Below are positions 1 to 10,559 of a DNA stretch of 64,000 nucleotides, piece after piece. The DNA comes from Streptomyces coeruleorubidus (GTDB lineage Bacteria > Actinomycetota > Actinomycetes > Streptomycetales > Streptomycetaceae). How positions within the stretch are numbered: the stretch's first letter is position 1; every line of letters begins with the position of its first letter. Made by a program: the position numbers and the translations under genes. The notes below the pieces were generated by a model. It was not told the origin of the DNA. It searched no databases and worked only from the letters and a program-made list of their open reading frames with translations. The stretch spans positions 4,817,001 to 4,881,000 of the forward strand of contig NZ_CP023694.1 of assembly GCF_008705135.1 (NCBI RefSeq). Direction: 5' to 3'.

Positions 1-894
1 CTCGACGCGTTCTACTACGCGACCGTCACCCTCTCCACCACCGGCTACGGCGACATCACCCCGGCCGGTGACGCCGCCCGGCTCACGAACATCCTCATCG
101 TCACGCCCCTGCGCGTGCTGTTCCTGATCATCCTGGTCGGCACCACGCTCGAAGCCCTCACCGAACGCACACGGGAGGAGTGGCGGCTGACCCGTTGGAG
201 GTCCACGTTGCGCGATCACACCGTCGTCATCGGCTTCGGCACGAAGGGCAGGTCGGCGATCCGGACCGTCTGCGCGACGGGCCTGAAGAAGGAACAGGTC
301 GTCGTGGTCGACCCCAGCTCGAAGGTGATCGACGCCGCGACCGCCGAGGGCTACGCGGGCATCGTCGGGGACGCGACGCGCAGTGAGGTGCTGAAGCGGG
401 CCGAGGTGCACAGGGCGCGCCAGATCATCATCGCCACGCAGCGGGACGACACGGCGGTCCTGGTGGCGCTGACGGCCCGGCAGCTCAACCGCGGGGCGAA
501 CATCGTGGCCGCGGTGCGGGAGGAGGAGAACGCGCCGCTGCTGAAGCAGTCGGGTGCCGACGCGGTCATCACCAGCGCCAGCGCCGCCGGCCGTCTGCTC
601 GGCCTCTCCGTCCTCAGCCCCTCGGCGGGCATGGTGATGGAGGACCTCATCCAGCAGGGAAGCGGGCTCGACATCGTCGAACGGCCGGTGGTCAAGGCCG
701 AAGTGGGCAAGACTCCAAGGGAGATCACCGACCTGGTGGTGAGCGTCATACGCGGTCACCGGGTGCTCGGCTACGACGATGCGGCCGTCGGGACGCTGGA
801 GCTGACCGACCGGCTCATCACGATCGTGCGGGCGACGCCCGGCTCCCAGATCGCGCCCGACACCCGGCCGTTGCCGCCGATGCCCCGCGGCTGA
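1..894 (+). CDS. Potassium channel family protein with TrkA-N (RCK) domain, 5'-truncated by window edge
   Basis: The reading frame is open from the first base, so the start and first membrane segment lie outside the window. The visible N-terminus carries the K+ selectivity filter STTGYGDI (visible residues 12-19), followed by a hydrophobic inner helix. A Rossmann nucleotide-binding domain follows (VVIGFGTKG with the GxGxxG pattern near residue 75), and then a C-terminal TrkA-C-like segment. This is the layout of two-TM ligand-gated K+ channels, where a cytoplasmic RCK domain binds NAD(H) or another nucleotide and gates the pore. A strong hairpin follows the stop codon. The family call is secure; the exact ligand is unknown. 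Confidence 0.9.
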   Translation, partial: LDAFYYATVTLSTTGYGDITPAGDAARLTNILIVTPLRVLFLIILVGTTLEALTERTREEWRLTRWRSTLRDHTVVIGFGTKGRSAIRTVCATGLKKEQVVVVDPSSKVIDAATAEGYAGIVGDATRSEVLKRAEVHRARQIIIATQRDDTAVLVALTARQLNRGANIVAAVREEENAPLLKQSGADAVITSASAAGRLLGLSVLSPSAGMVMEDLIQQGSGLDIVERPVVKAEVGKTPREITDLVVSVIRGHRVLGYDDAAVGTLELTDRLITIVRATPGSQIAPDTRPLPPMPRG

Positions 895-908
895 CCGGCA
901 GGACGAAA

Positions 909-949
909 GGCCGGCCGTCACGCACCCATTCCGTGCGTGACGGCCGGCC
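909..949. terminator. Perfect 16-bp hairpin between convergent genes
   Basis: Arms 909-924 and 934-949 are perfectly complementary around a 9-nt loop. It sits between the channel gene and the convergent ABC permease gene, so it probably ends transcription from both sides. There is no U-tract, as is usual in Streptomyces. Confidence 0.85.
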
Positions 950-962
950 AAGTCCCCGCGAC

Positions 963-1811
963 CTACTTCCGGTTGTACAGCCGCATCGTGATCGGCCCGA
1001 AGACCAGCACGAACAGCCCGGTCCAGCCCAGCGTCCAGGCGACCTCGGCGGCCGGCCAGTCACCGCCCATCAGGCCGCGCACCGCCGACGCCAGATGGGT
1101 GATGGGGCTGTTGTTGACGAAGGCCTGGAGCCAGCCCGGCATCGTCTTCGGGTCGACGAAGACGTTGGACAGGAAGGTGAGCGGGAAGATCACCATCATG
1201 CTGACGCCCATCACCGACTTCTCGGTGCGCAGCATCAGCCCGAACATCGTCCAGATCCACGAGAAGGCGAACGAGAAGAGCACCAGCAGGGCGATCCCGG
1301 CGAGCACTCCGACGATCCCGCCGTCCGGCCGGTAGCCGAGGATGATGCCGACGGTGAGCATCACGACGGACGCGATCGTGTACCGCAGGGCGTCGCCGAG
1401 CAGATAGCCGACCATCGTCGACGGCCGCCAGATCGGCAGGGTGCGGAACCGGTCGAAGACGCCCTTCTCGATGTCGGTGTTGACCGAGACGCCCGTGTAC
1501 ATCGTGATCATCACGACCGACATCACGAGGATGCCCGGCAGCAGGAACTGGATGTACTCCCCCGGCGAGCCGGCCAGCGCCCCGCCGAACAGGTACGTGT
1601 ACATCAGCACCATCATGATCGGGAACGCCGTGACGTCGAAGAGCTGCTCCGGCACGTGCTTGATCTTGAGCATCGCCCGCCAGCCGAAGGTCATCGAGGC
1701 CGACCAGGCGCTGGGCCGGGGCGGACGCTCCTCGGAGATGAGCAGCGCGGCGAGGGATTCGGTGCTGACCGGGGCGAGTTCCTTGCTCTCCGTGGTCGTC
1801 GCGGTGCTCAT
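963..1811 (-). CDS. ABC-2 type transporter permease, DrrB family
   Basis: 282 residues. A polar N-terminus of about 50 residues is followed by about six hydrophobic helices (for example around FPIMMVLMYTYLF, ILVMSVVMITMYTG and VIFPLTFLSNVFV). It contains the ABC-2 membrane-domain signature region seen in daunorubicin-resistance DrrB proteins (FPLTFLSNVFVDPKTMPGWLQ). It would form the membrane channel of an exporter with the ATPase encoded just upstream. Its ATG overlaps the stop of that gene (ATGA at 1808-1811), so the two are translationally coupled. The substrate cannot be read from sequence; drug or lipid export is the usual role in this family. Confidence 0.92.
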   Translation of the reverse strand: MSTATTTESKELAPVSTESLAALLISEERPPRPSAWSASMTFGWRAMLKIKHVPEQLFDVTAFPIMMVLMYTYLFGGALAGSPGEYIQFLLPGILVMSVVMITMYTGVSVNTDIEKGVFDRFRTLPIWRPSTMVGYLLGDALRYTIASVVMLTVGIILGYRPDGGIVGVLAGIALLVLFSFAFSWIWTMFGLMLRTEKSVMGVSMMVIFPLTFLSNVFVDPKTMPGWLQAFVNNSPITHLASAVRGLMGGDWPAAEVAWTLGWTGLFVLVFGPITMRLYNRK

Positions 1812-2833
1812 GCCGCCACCTCGTCCTTCGGGTCGTGGGAGTCGTCGGTGTGGTCGGAGTCGTGCGTGTCGTGCCCGGTGAGGGCGAGGAACACCTCGTC
1901 CAGGCTGGGCTGGCCCAGCGAGAAGTTGTCGACGGTGATCCCGGCTCGGGACAGCTCGCTCAGCGCGCGGGACGCCTGCTCGGCCGCGCTGTCGTCGCTC
2001 GCCGCCGTACCGAGGCGGGCGGTCAGGGCCACCGGGTCGGGTTCCAGCTGCACCTGTGCGTCGAGGACCCGGCGCAGCAGATCCGCCGCCAGGGTCCGCT
2101 GGTCCGGATCTCGCAGCCGCAGATGGACGGACCCGGCGCCGACGGACGACTTCAGCTCGCCCTTGGTGCCCTCGGCGATCACCCGGCCGCGGTCGATGAC
2201 GGCGATGCGGGACGCGAGCTGGTCGGCCTCGTCCAGGTACTGCGTGGTCAGCAGCACGGTGGTGCCCTGGGCCACGACGGCCCGCACGATGTCCCAGACC
2301 TGGTTGCGGCTGCGCGGGTCGAGGCCGGTGGTCGGCTCGTCGAGGAACAGCAGATCGGGGGTGTTGAGGATGGACGCGGCGATGTCAATGCGGCGCCGCA
2401 TGCCGCCCGAGTACTGCTTGACCTGCTTCGCCGCCGCTTCTGTGAGCCCGAAGGCCTCCAGGAGCTGGGCGGCACGGCCCCGGGCGGCCTTCTTGTGGTG
2501 GCCGAGCAGCCGGCCCAGCAGGACCAGGTTCTCGGTGCCGGTGAGGTCCTCGTCCACCGACGCGTACTGGCCGGTGAGGCTCACCCGGCCGCGCACTTCG
2601 TCGGCCTCGCGCACGATGTCGTGGCCGAAGACATGAGCCTCGCCGCCGTCCGGCCGGAGGAGCGTGGCGAGCATCTTCACGGTGGTGGTCTTGCCGGCGC
2701 CGTTCGGGCCGAGGACGCCGTAGACCGTGCCCGCGGGCACGGACAGGTCCACTCCGTCTACCGCCCGCGTCTCGCCGAAGGTCTTCACCAGGCCCGCGGT
2801 CTCGATCGCCAGGCCGGACGTCTGCGTGCTCAT
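1808..2833 (-). CDS. ABC transporter ATP-binding protein, DrrA family
   Basis: 341 residues from the ATG at 2833, which has GGAAGG eight bases upstream; longer in-frame starts lack such a site. Walker A (GPNGAGKTTT, about residues 42-51), the ABC signature YSGGMRRRIDIA and Walker B (LLFLDEPTTGLDP) are all present. The C-terminal extension of about 90 residues is typical of DrrA proteins. It would hydrolyse ATP to drive export through the overlapping permease gene. It is a two-gene operon with no adjacent regulator. The substrate is unknown. Confidence 0.93.
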   Translation of the reverse strand: MSTQTSGLAIETAGLVKTFGETRAVDGVDLSVPAGTVYGVLGPNGAGKTTTVKMLATLLRPDGGEAHVFGHDIVREADEVRGRVSLTGQYASVDEDLTGTENLVLLGRLLGHHKKAARGRAAQLLEAFGLTEAAAKQVKQYSGGMRRRIDIAASILNTPDLLFLDEPTTGLDPRSRNQVWDIVRAVVAQGTTVLLTTQYLDEADQLASRIAVIDRGRVIAEGTKGELKSSVGAGSVHLRLRDPDQRTLAADLLRRVLDAQVQLEPDPVALTARLGTAASDDSAAEQASRALSELSRAGITVDNFSLGQPSLDEVFLALTGHDTHDSDHTDDSHDPKDEVAA

Positions 2834-3003
2834 GTTCGGGTCCTTCCGAGTACGTGGGCTACGCATGGGGAGACCCTCACCGTCGCGCAAACTCATCGGT
2901 CCCGCACATGGAATTCGGCCAGGACCGGACCAACGACGGAGGCGGAGCCGGCCAGGGGGCGGAGGGGGGGTCCGTCCGGCGACCGAGGAGTACCGTCCCC
3001 TTC

Positions 3004-3993
3004 ATGCATGCGATCACGATTCCCGAACCTGGTGGGCCCGAGGCGCTGGTCTGGGACGAGGTCCCGGATCCCGCGCCCGGCGAGGGCGAGGTCCTGGTCG
3101 AGGTGGCGGCCGGTGCCGTCAACCGGGCCGACATCCTGCAACGGCAGGGCTTCTACGACCCGCCGCCCGGCGCGTCCCCCTACCCCGGCCTGGAGTGCTC
3201 CGGGCGGATCGCCGAGATCGGCCCCGGTGTCTCCGGCTGGAACGTCGGCGACGAGGTGTGCGCGCTGCTCTCCGGCGGCGGCTATGCCGAGAAGGTGGTC
3301 GTCCCGGCCGGGCAGCTGCTGCCCGTGCCCGAGGGCATCGCACTGACGCGGGCCGCGGCCCTGCCCGAGGTGACCTGCACCGTCTGGTCGAACGTCTTCA
3401 TGATCGCCCACCTGCGCCCGGGCGAGACGCTGCTCGTGCACGGCGGCTCCAGCGGCATCGGCACCATGGCCATCCAGCTCGCCAAGGCCGTCGGCGCCCG
3501 GGTGGCCGTCACGGCCGGTACCAAGGAGAAGCTCGACCGGTGCGCCGAACTGGGCGCCGACATCCTGGTCAACTACCGCGAGCAGGACTTCGTCGAGGAG
3601 GTCAGGAAGGCCACGGACGGTGCCGGTGTCGACGTCATCCTCGACAACATGGGCGCCAAGTACCTGGAGCGCAACGTCAGGGCGCTCGCCGTCAACGGCC
3701 GGCTCGCGATCATCGGTATGCAGGGCGGCGTCAAGGGGGAGCTGAACATCGGCGCCCTGCTCGCCAAGCGCGCCGCCATCAGCGCGACGTCCCTGCGCGC
3801 CCGGCCGCTGGAGGAGAAGGCGGCCATCGTCGCGGCCGTACGCGAACACGTCTGGCCCCTGTTCGCCGGCGGCCACCTGCGCCCGGTCGTCGACCGCGAG
3901 CTCCCGATGCCGGACGCGGCCGCCGCGCACCGGGTCGTGGAGGACAGCGGCCACATCGGCAAGGTGCTGCTGATCACCCCGCAGGGCGCCTGA
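3004..3993 (+). CDS. NAD(P)H-quinone oxidoreductase, MDR/PIG3 type
   Basis: 329 residues from the ATG at 3004. A GroES-like N-terminal fold (to about residue 125) is followed by a Rossmann domain with the nucleotide-binding stretch LLVHGGSSGIGTMAIQLAK (about 143-161). The zinc ligands of alcohol dehydrogenases are absent, which fits the zeta-crystallin/PIG3 branch (NAD(P)H-dependent reduction of quinones or enones). The N-terminal AITIPEPGGPEAL and AGAVNRADILQRQGFY motifs are characteristic of PIG3-like enzymes. It is divergent from the ABC operon. The gap to the SD-like GAGGAG near 2986 is long, so the start is moderately certain. Confidence 0.9.
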   Translation: MHAITIPEPGGPEALVWDEVPDPAPGEGEVLVEVAAGAVNRADILQRQGFYDPPPGASPYPGLECSGRIAEIGPGVSGWNVGDEVCALLSGGGYAEKVVVPAGQLLPVPEGIALTRAAALPEVTCTVWSNVFMIAHLRPGETLLVHGGSSGIGTMAIQLAKAVGARVAVTAGTKEKLDRCAELGADILVNYREQDFVEEVRKATDGAGVDVILDNMGAKYLERNVRALAVNGRLAIIGMQGGVKGELNIGALLAKRAAISATSLRARPLEEKAAIVAAVREHVWPLFAGGHLRPVVDRELPMPDAAAAHRVVEDSGHIGKVLLITPQGA

Positions 3994-4024
3994 GGCACCG
4001 GCAGACAGGCCCCGGCCGACAGGC

Positions 4025-4495
4025 CTAGATCCGCCGCAGCCGCAGGGCGAAGAAGGCGAGTCCGAGGCCGAGGCCGATCAGCACCAGGCCGCTGCCCAGC
4101 GGCAGGATGCGCAGGACCGGCCCGACGGGACGCTCGGCGCGCGCGGCGGCCTCCCGTACGGGCTGCTCCGTCTGCGCAGTGGGCTCGGGGACGGCTTCCC
4201 GGGGTTCCTCGGGCACGGCGGTGACCTCCCGCTCCCGCTCGGCCTCCTCGGGCCGCCCCGGCCGCTGCCGCCCCTCACCGGCCCGGGTCCCGGCCCGCGA
4301 GGGCTCACCCGGGTCGGAGGGGGCGGCGAGGGCACCGCCCCCGGGGGCGCCGTCGTACGCGAGGACAGAGCCGTACGACTGGACGGACTGGACAGCTCCG
4401 TACGAGGCGCCGGCCCCGTACGGTGAGACGACCGCACCCGCCCCCAGGGCGACCGCCAGTCCCGTCGCCCGTAGTGCGCGTTGCCATGGAGTCAC
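4025..4495 (-). CDS. Small secreted, C-terminally membrane-anchored protein of unknown function
   Basis: 156 residues if started at the GTG at 4495, which follows GGGAGGGG at good spacing (a longer start at 4540 is possible). The N-terminus has a basic and hydrophobic signal peptide (about residues 5-30, ending near GAGA). A proline/glutamate/arginine-rich low-complexity middle follows. The C-terminus is one hydrophobic helix ending in a basic tail (FFALRLRRI). The likely topology is an extracellular disordered domain held by the C-terminal helix. There is no LPXTG-like sortase motif and I recognise no family. Confidence 0.65.
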   Translation of the reverse strand: MTPWQRALRATGLAVALGAGAVVSPYGAGASYGAVQSVQSYGSVLAYDGAPGGGALAAPSDPGEPSRAGTRAGEGRQRPGRPEEAEREREVTAVPEEPREAVPEPTAQTEQPVREAAARAERPVGPVLRILPLGSGLVLIGLGLGLAFFALRLRRI

Positions 4496-4730
4496 GTTGG
4501 TGACCCCCTCCCGCCGTGCCCGGTAGGGCGAATTCGGCAAGTTCGGTCAGATCGAGGCAATCAGCCTCACACCGCCCCACTCCCGCGGCACTCCGGGTTC
4601 GGCCGACAGGCGGAATCGCCGCACGAGCCGGATTCACTCTTTGGTGAGCAACCCGGGGCCTGACCCGCACGTCTCCTCCCACACGGTGGATCAGCCTCCC
4701 GAGGGGGCACCACAGAGGGGAGGTGCAGGC

Positions 4731-5288
4731 GTGCGAGAGAATGGCGGCATGGAGATGCCGAGGAACGAAAGGTCGCCGGAGAACCCGCAGATCCTGGTCG
4801 TGGGCCAGGACGGCATGGCGCTCAGCGGCGGCGGTGACGAGGACTCCCGCGAGACCCCGGTCACGGAACAGGTGGAGCAGCCCGCGAAGGTCATGCGGAT
4901 CGGCAGCATGATCAAGCAGCTTCTGGAGGAAGTGCGCGCGGCTCCCCTGGACGAGGCCAGCCGGGTCCGGCTCAAGGAGATCCATGCCAGCTCGGTGAAG
5001 GAGCTGGAGGACGGTCTGGCGCCCGAGCTGGTCGAGGAGCTGGAGCGGCTCTCCCTGCCCTTCACGGACGAGACGACCCCGAGCGACGCGGAGCTGCGCA
5101 TCGCGCAGGCCCAGTTGGTCGGCTGGCTGGAGGGGCTCTTCCACGGGATCCAGACCACGCTGTTCGCCCAGCAGATGGCGGCCCGCGCCCAGCTGGAGCA
5201 GATGCGCCGCGCCCTCCCGCCGGGCGTCGGCCAGGACGGCCTCGACGAGCAGCACCCGGGCGGCCGTTCGGGCGGGCCGTACCTGTAA
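4731..5288 (+). CDS. bpa: Bacterial proteasome activator Bpa/PafE (DUF2587)
   Basis: 185 residues from the GTG at 4731, preceded by GGGGAGG seven bases upstream. The core (KVMRIGSMIKQLLEEVRAAP, LDEASRVRLKEIHASSVKEL and LVGWLEGLFHGIQTTLFAQQ) matches Bpa/PafE. That protein is an ATP-independent, ring-forming 20S proteasome cap of actinobacteria that feeds unfolded proteins such as HspR to the protease. The protein ends GGPYL, with hydrophobic-Tyr-Leu at the C-terminus; an HbYX-like tail is what docks into the 20S alpha ring. The N-terminal 50 residues are acidic and disordered. It is monocistronic, followed by a perfect hairpin. The call is strong. Confidence 0.93.
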   Translation: MRENGGMEMPRNERSPENPQILVVGQDGMALSGGGDEDSRETPVTEQVEQPAKVMRIGSMIKQLLEEVRAAPLDEASRVRLKEIHASSVKELEDGLAPELVEELERLSLPFTDETTPSDAELRIAQAQLVGWLEGLFHGIQTTLFAQQMAARAQLEQMRRALPPGVGQDGLDEQHPGGRSGGPYL

Positions 5289-5306
5289 CGCGTCCGCGTA
5301 CCGGCC

Positions 5307-5348
5307 GTGCGAAGGGCCCGGCAGCCGAAGCTGCCGGGCCCTTCGCAC
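5307..5348. terminator. Perfect 19-bp hairpin between bpa and kinase gene
   Basis: Arms 5307-5325 and 5330-5348 pair perfectly around a CGAA tetraloop. It lies between two convergent genes and probably works in both directions. Confidence 0.9.
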
Positions 5349-5355
5349 GCGACGA

Positions 5356-7005
5356 TCAGGCCGGCGGGTTGCCCGTGGAGACGCCGAGCTCGATCTCGGG
5401 CATGTCCTCCGGGTCCACGTCGGTGCCGGCGGACGGGAACTGGTTCATGACCGTGCCGTCGCCGTACGTGTTCTCGTCCATGTTGTTGATCTTCTTTTCC
5501 CAGCCGGCCGCCTGGAGGCAGGCCTTGACCGAGTCGATGTTCTTGAACTTGAAGTTGGGCATCCGGATCTTCTCGGGGTCGTTGTACGACTCCTGAGGCT
5601 CCGTGCACTCCTCGGTCTCGATCGTCTTCGACGTGTCCGGCCCGCGGTAGCCCGGCTTCTTGACCGCCGCCGAGGCCGAGGCACTCGCGCTGCTGCCCCC
5701 GCCGCCCTGGTCGTCCTGGCCGCCGCCGTTCATCAGCAGGGCCGCGACCAGGCCGCCGACCGCGACGACGGACACCAGGACCGAGCCGATGATCACCGGC
5801 TTGTTGCTCTTGCCGCCGCCCGCGGAGACCTGCGCGGTCTGCGGCGCGAGGTTGTACGGCGGCGGGGTCGACGGACCCGGCTGCGGGGAGTACGCGGCGG
5901 GGGACGGCGTCTGGTAGCCGCCCTGCTGCGGGTAGCCGTAGGCCGGGGACGGCGCCGCCGGGGCGGGCGGGCCGTACGGGTTCGGGGGCGGAGTCGGCTG
6001 GTACGGCGCCTGCACCTGGCCCGAGGGCGCCGGGGTCGCCTGGTCGACCGGCGGGAACACGGCCGAGCCGACGCCCGCGCCGCTCGGGGCCTGCGTGCCC
6101 GGCACGATGCTCGGCGGGGCGGCCTGGACGGACGCCGCCACGCGCAGGCACTCGTCCCGCATGGCCTCGGCGCTCGGGAAGCGCTCGTTCGGGTTCTTCT
6201 TCAGCGCGCGGGCGATCAGCGCGTCCACGGCCGGGGGCAGCGAGCGGTTGACCGAGGACGGAACCGGGGGCTCCTCCTGAACGTGCGCATACGCGATGGC
6301 CAGTGGCGAGTCCGCGTCGAACGGCAGTCGCCCGGTGACCAGTTGGAACAGCATGATGCCGACCGAGTACAGGTCGGAGCGGGCGTCCACACCGCGTCCG
6401 AGGGCCTGTTCCGGCGAGAGGTACTGCGGGGTCCCGACGACCATGCCGGTCTGCGTCATCGACGTCACACCGGACTGCATGGCGCGGGCGATGCCGAAGT
6501 CCATGACCTTGACCACGCCGCGCTTGGTCATCATCACGTTGCCCGGCTTGATGTCGCGGTGGACCAGGCCCATCTCGTGGCTGATCTCCAGCGCGGCGAG
6601 CACGTCCCCGGTGATCTTCAGGGCCTTGTCGGCGGGCATCGCGCCCTGCTGGCGCACGTCCTCGTCGAGCACCGAGCCGAGCGGGCGGCCCTCGACGTAC
6701 TCCATGACGATGTACGGCGTCGTCATGCCGTCGAGGGTGTCCTCGCCGGTGTCGAAGACCGAGACGATGTTGGTGTGCGTGAGCTTGGCCACGGACTGGG
6801 CCTCGCGGCGGAACCGCTCGCGGAAGGCCTGTTCCCGACCGAGATCGGTGTGAAGTGTCTTGATCGCGACCTGTCGGTCGAGCACGCTGTCGTACGCGAG
6901 GTGCACCGAGGCCATGCCGCCCTGGCCGAGCAGATCACGCAGCTGATAGCGGCCGTTGGCGACCGCCCGCCCCGTGTACTGGCCCTGTGCGCCGTCCTGG
7001 CTCAT
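5356..7005 (-). CDS. Ser/Thr protein kinase with C-terminal PASTA domain
   Basis: 549 residues from the ATG at 7005 (GGGGGAAACGGAAC just upstream). The N-terminal Hanks-type kinase has the glycine loop GQGGMASV, catalytic Lys49 (VAIK), HRDIKPGN with Asp151, and DFG at 169-171. A Pro/Tyr/Gln-rich cytoplasmic linker follows, then one membrane helix (PVIIGSVLVSVVAVGGLVAA) and an extracellular region with one PASTA repeat (from about PNFKFKNIDSVKACLQAAGW). PASTA kinases sense muropeptides or lipid II and regulate wall growth. PknB typically has several PASTA repeats, so a single one is short for the family. It is divergent from another kinase gene, with which it shares the upstream region. Confidence 0.93.
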   Translation of the reverse strand: MSQDGAQGQYTGRAVANGRYQLRDLLGQGGMASVHLAYDSVLDRQVAIKTLHTDLGREQAFRERFRREAQSVAKLTHTNIVSVFDTGEDTLDGMTTPYIVMEYVEGRPLGSVLDEDVRQQGAMPADKALKITGDVLAALEISHEMGLVHRDIKPGNVMMTKRGVVKVMDFGIARAMQSGVTSMTQTGMVVGTPQYLSPEQALGRGVDARSDLYSVGIMLFQLVTGRLPFDADSPLAIAYAHVQEEPPVPSSVNRSLPPAVDALIARALKKNPNERFPSAEAMRDECLRVAASVQAAPPSIVPGTQAPSGAGVGSAVFPPVDQATPAPSGQVQAPYQPTPPPNPYGPPAPAAPSPAYGYPQQGGYQTPSPAAYSPQPGPSTPPPYNLAPQTAQVSAGGGKSNKPVIIGSVLVSVVAVGGLVAALLMNGGGQDDQGGGGSSASASASAAVKKPGYRGPDTSKTIETEECTEPQESYNDPEKIRMPNFKFKNIDSVKACLQAAGWEKKINNMDENTYGDGTVMNQFPSAGTDVDPEDMPEIELGVSTGNPPA

Positions 7006-7359
7006 GTTCCGTTTCCCCCGTAGCCCTTGAGGCGCCGCCGACTGCCGCTGATCCGTCGCTGACCGCGGTGATCCAAACCGCCATTCCCGGCCAAGTCTGC
7101 CCCAGGGCACCGACACGTCAAGCTCGGTGCCCGTTCCGTGACCGTACGCGAAGGAAGCGTCGCGGAAGCGTTACAGGGGATGTGCGGCCGGTACACAGAA
7201 TTTGCACGACAGTACGGAGTGAAGGTTTCATGACGCGTCCGTCCCGTGCCCGCACTGGTACCCGTCTCGGAACGGCGGCTTGCGCCGAGGCTGTAGCGTG
7301 GCCGACGGAGACCGTAACAACACCGCGCGCACCGCGGGCAGAAACGACGGCGAGGACTG

Positions 7360-8946
<1,587 letters not shown>

Positions 8947-8952
<6 letters not shown>

Positions 8953-8980
8953 CAGCTGGATTAAAGGGCTGACAGCTGGA
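8947..8980 (+). repeat. 14-bp direct repeat at kinase gene end
   Basis: GGCTGACAGCTGGA occurs at 8947-8960, containing the stop codon, and again at 8967-8980. The period is 20 bp. Confidence 0.7.
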
Positions 8981-8996
8981 GAAAAAAGCATGATCC

Positions 8997-9050
8997 ACGC
9001 GCGCGTGGGGCCCGGAGACGGGGCCCACGCGCGCGTGCCGTTAAGGCACG
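8997..9050 (+). terminator. GC-rich hairpin pair after the kinase gene
   Basis: The first hairpin has a 13-bp stem extended by 3 bp past a one-base bulge (8997-9036). A second, smaller one (CGTGCC/GGCACG, 9034-9050) overlaps its right arm. They are mutually exclusive structures and a plausible terminator of the upstream kinase gene. Confidence 0.7.
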
Positions 9051-9364
9051 CCGACAAAAGAACTCTTCCCGTGACCTGGGTCACCGGGTTAACGTGCGGT
9101 TGCTCCGGCCTCCTGCAAGGCTGTGACCAGGGCCCCTTCCACGCCTTCCCGATTTACTTGGATATCCAAGCAAAATCCCAGGTCAGAGGGGGTTTCACAG
9201 AAATGTGATGCACTGGGTAACGTGCCTTCTGCAGGGCGCTCGCCGGGGCACCTGTCCCGCCTGTTCCCGGTCGAGTGGCACCCACCCCGTGCCCGGTGGT
9301 CGGAACAGGTGAGCCGCACTGGCCTACCGGCAACCCCGGGGGCCGGACCGACGGAGGAGCACAC
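9051..9364 (+). promoter_or_regulatory. Leader/promoter region of the bkd operon with three palindromes
   Basis: No gene is seen between 8953 and 9364. The part upstream of bkdA holds three inverted repeats: GTGACC-TG-GGTCAC (9071-9084), the perfect 14-bp palindrome CTTGGATATCCAAG (9157-9170) and TCACA-GAAA-TGTGA (9195-9208). The second has the look of an Lrp/AsnC-type site, which would suit branched-chain amino acid catabolism, but that is inference. A strong SD (GGAGGAG, 9353-9359) precedes the GTG start of bkdA. Confidence 0.55.
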
Positions 9365-10558
9365 GTGACCGTGGAGAGCACTGCCGCGCGCACACCGCGA
9401 CGCAGCGCCGGAAGCAAGGCCGGCACCACCGGCACCAAGCGCACCACCCGCACGACCGCCAAGAAGGACGCCGGCACCGAGCCCCAGCTCGTGCAGCTGC
9501 TGACGCCCGAGGGCAAGCGCGTCAAGAACGCCGAGTACGACAAGTACGTCGCCGGTGTCACCCCGGACGAGCTCCGCGGTCTGTACCGCGACATGGTGCT
9601 CACCCGCCGCTTCGACGCCGAGGCGACCTCCCTGCAGCGCCAGGGCGAGCTGGGCCTGTGGGCCTCGCTGCTCGGCCAGGAGGCCGCCCAGATCGGCTCC
9701 GGCCGGGCCCTGCGCGACGACGACTACGTCTTCCCCACCTACCGGGAGCACGGCGTCGCCTGGTGCCGCGGCGTGGATCCGACCAACCTGCTCGGGATGT
9801 TCCGCGGCGTGAACAACGGCGGCTGGGACCCCAACGGCAACAACTTCCAGCTCTACACGATCGTCATCGGCTCCCAGACGCTGCACGCCACCGGCTACGC
9901 CATGGGCATCGCCAAGGACGGCGCGGACAGCGCGGTGATCGCCTACTTCGGCGACGGCGCCTCCAGCCAGGGCGACGTGGCCGAATCGTTCACCTTCTCC
10001 GCGGTCTACAACGCCCCCGTCGTGTTCTTCTGCCAGAACAACCAGTGGGCCATCTCCGAGCCGACCGAGAAGCAGTCCCGGGTGCCGATCTACCAGCGCG
10101 CGCAGGGCTTCGGCTTCCCGGGCGTCCGTGTCGACGGCAACGACGTGCTCGGCTGCCTCGCGGTCACCCGGTGGGCCCTGGAGCGGGCCCGCGCCGGTGA
10201 GGGCCCGACCCTCGTCGAGGCGTTCACCTACCGCATGGGCGCCCACACCACCTCCGACGACCCGTCCCGGTACCGCGGCGACGAGGAGCGCCAGGCCTGG
10301 GAGGCCAAGGACCCGATCCTGCGCCTTCGCCGCTATCTGGAGGCCTCAAACCACGCGGACGAGGGATTCTTCGCGGAACTGGAGGCCGAGTCCGAGGCGT
10401 TGGGCAAACGAGTGCGCGAGGCGGTCCGTGCCATGCCGGACCCGGACCACTTCGCCATCTTCGAGAACGTCTACGCGGACGGACACGCCCTCGTCGACGA
10501 GGAGCGAGCCCAGTTCGCCGCGTACCAGGCGTCGTTCGCCGACGAGGGGGGTAACTGA
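9365..10558 (+). CDS. bkdA: Branched-chain 2-oxo acid dehydrogenase E1 component, alpha subunit
   Basis: 397 residues from the GTG at 9365 (SD GGAGGAG five bases upstream). The thiamine diphosphate motif GDGASSQGDVAESFTFSAVY, ending in the conserved NNQWA, and the RMGAHTTSDDPSRYR segment identify an E1-alpha subunit of the pyruvate/branched-chain type. The N-terminal 35 residues are Lys/Arg/Thr/Ala-rich and disordered. With E1-beta it decarboxylates 2-oxo acids of Val, Leu and Ile and acylates the lipoyl group of E2. This supplies branched starter units for fatty acids and polyketides. First gene of bkdABC; the stop codon sits one base before the next start. Confidence 0.94.
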   Translation: MTVESTAARTPRRSAGSKAGTTGTKRTTRTTAKKDAGTEPQLVQLLTPEGKRVKNAEYDKYVAGVTPDELRGLYRDMVLTRRFDAEATSLQRQGELGLWASLLGQEAAQIGSGRALRDDDYVFPTYREHGVAWCRGVDPTNLLGMFRGVNNGGWDPNGNNFQLYTIVIGSQTLHATGYAMGIAKDGADSAVIAYFGDGASSQGDVAESFTFSAVYNAPVVFFCQNNQWAISEPTEKQSRVPIYQRAQGFGFPGVRVDGNDVLGCLAVTRWALERARAGEGPTLVEAFTYRMGAHTTSDDPSRYRGDEERQAWEAKDPILRLRRYLEASNHADEGFFAELEAESEALGKRVREAVRAMPDPDHFAIFENVYADGHALVDEERAQFAAYQASFADEGGN

Positions 10559-10559
10559 G

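Noticed and set aside
933..2636. Long open frames antisense to the ABC transporter genes
   Set aside because: They are His/Asp/Arg-rich shadows caused by high GC; the minus strand has complete DrrA/DrrB motifs and good ribosome sites.
9195..9208. CRP-like site TCACA-N4-TGTGA
   Set aside because: Half-site order is the reverse of the CRP consensus (TGTGA-N6-TCACA) and spacing differs; kept only as a generic palindrome.
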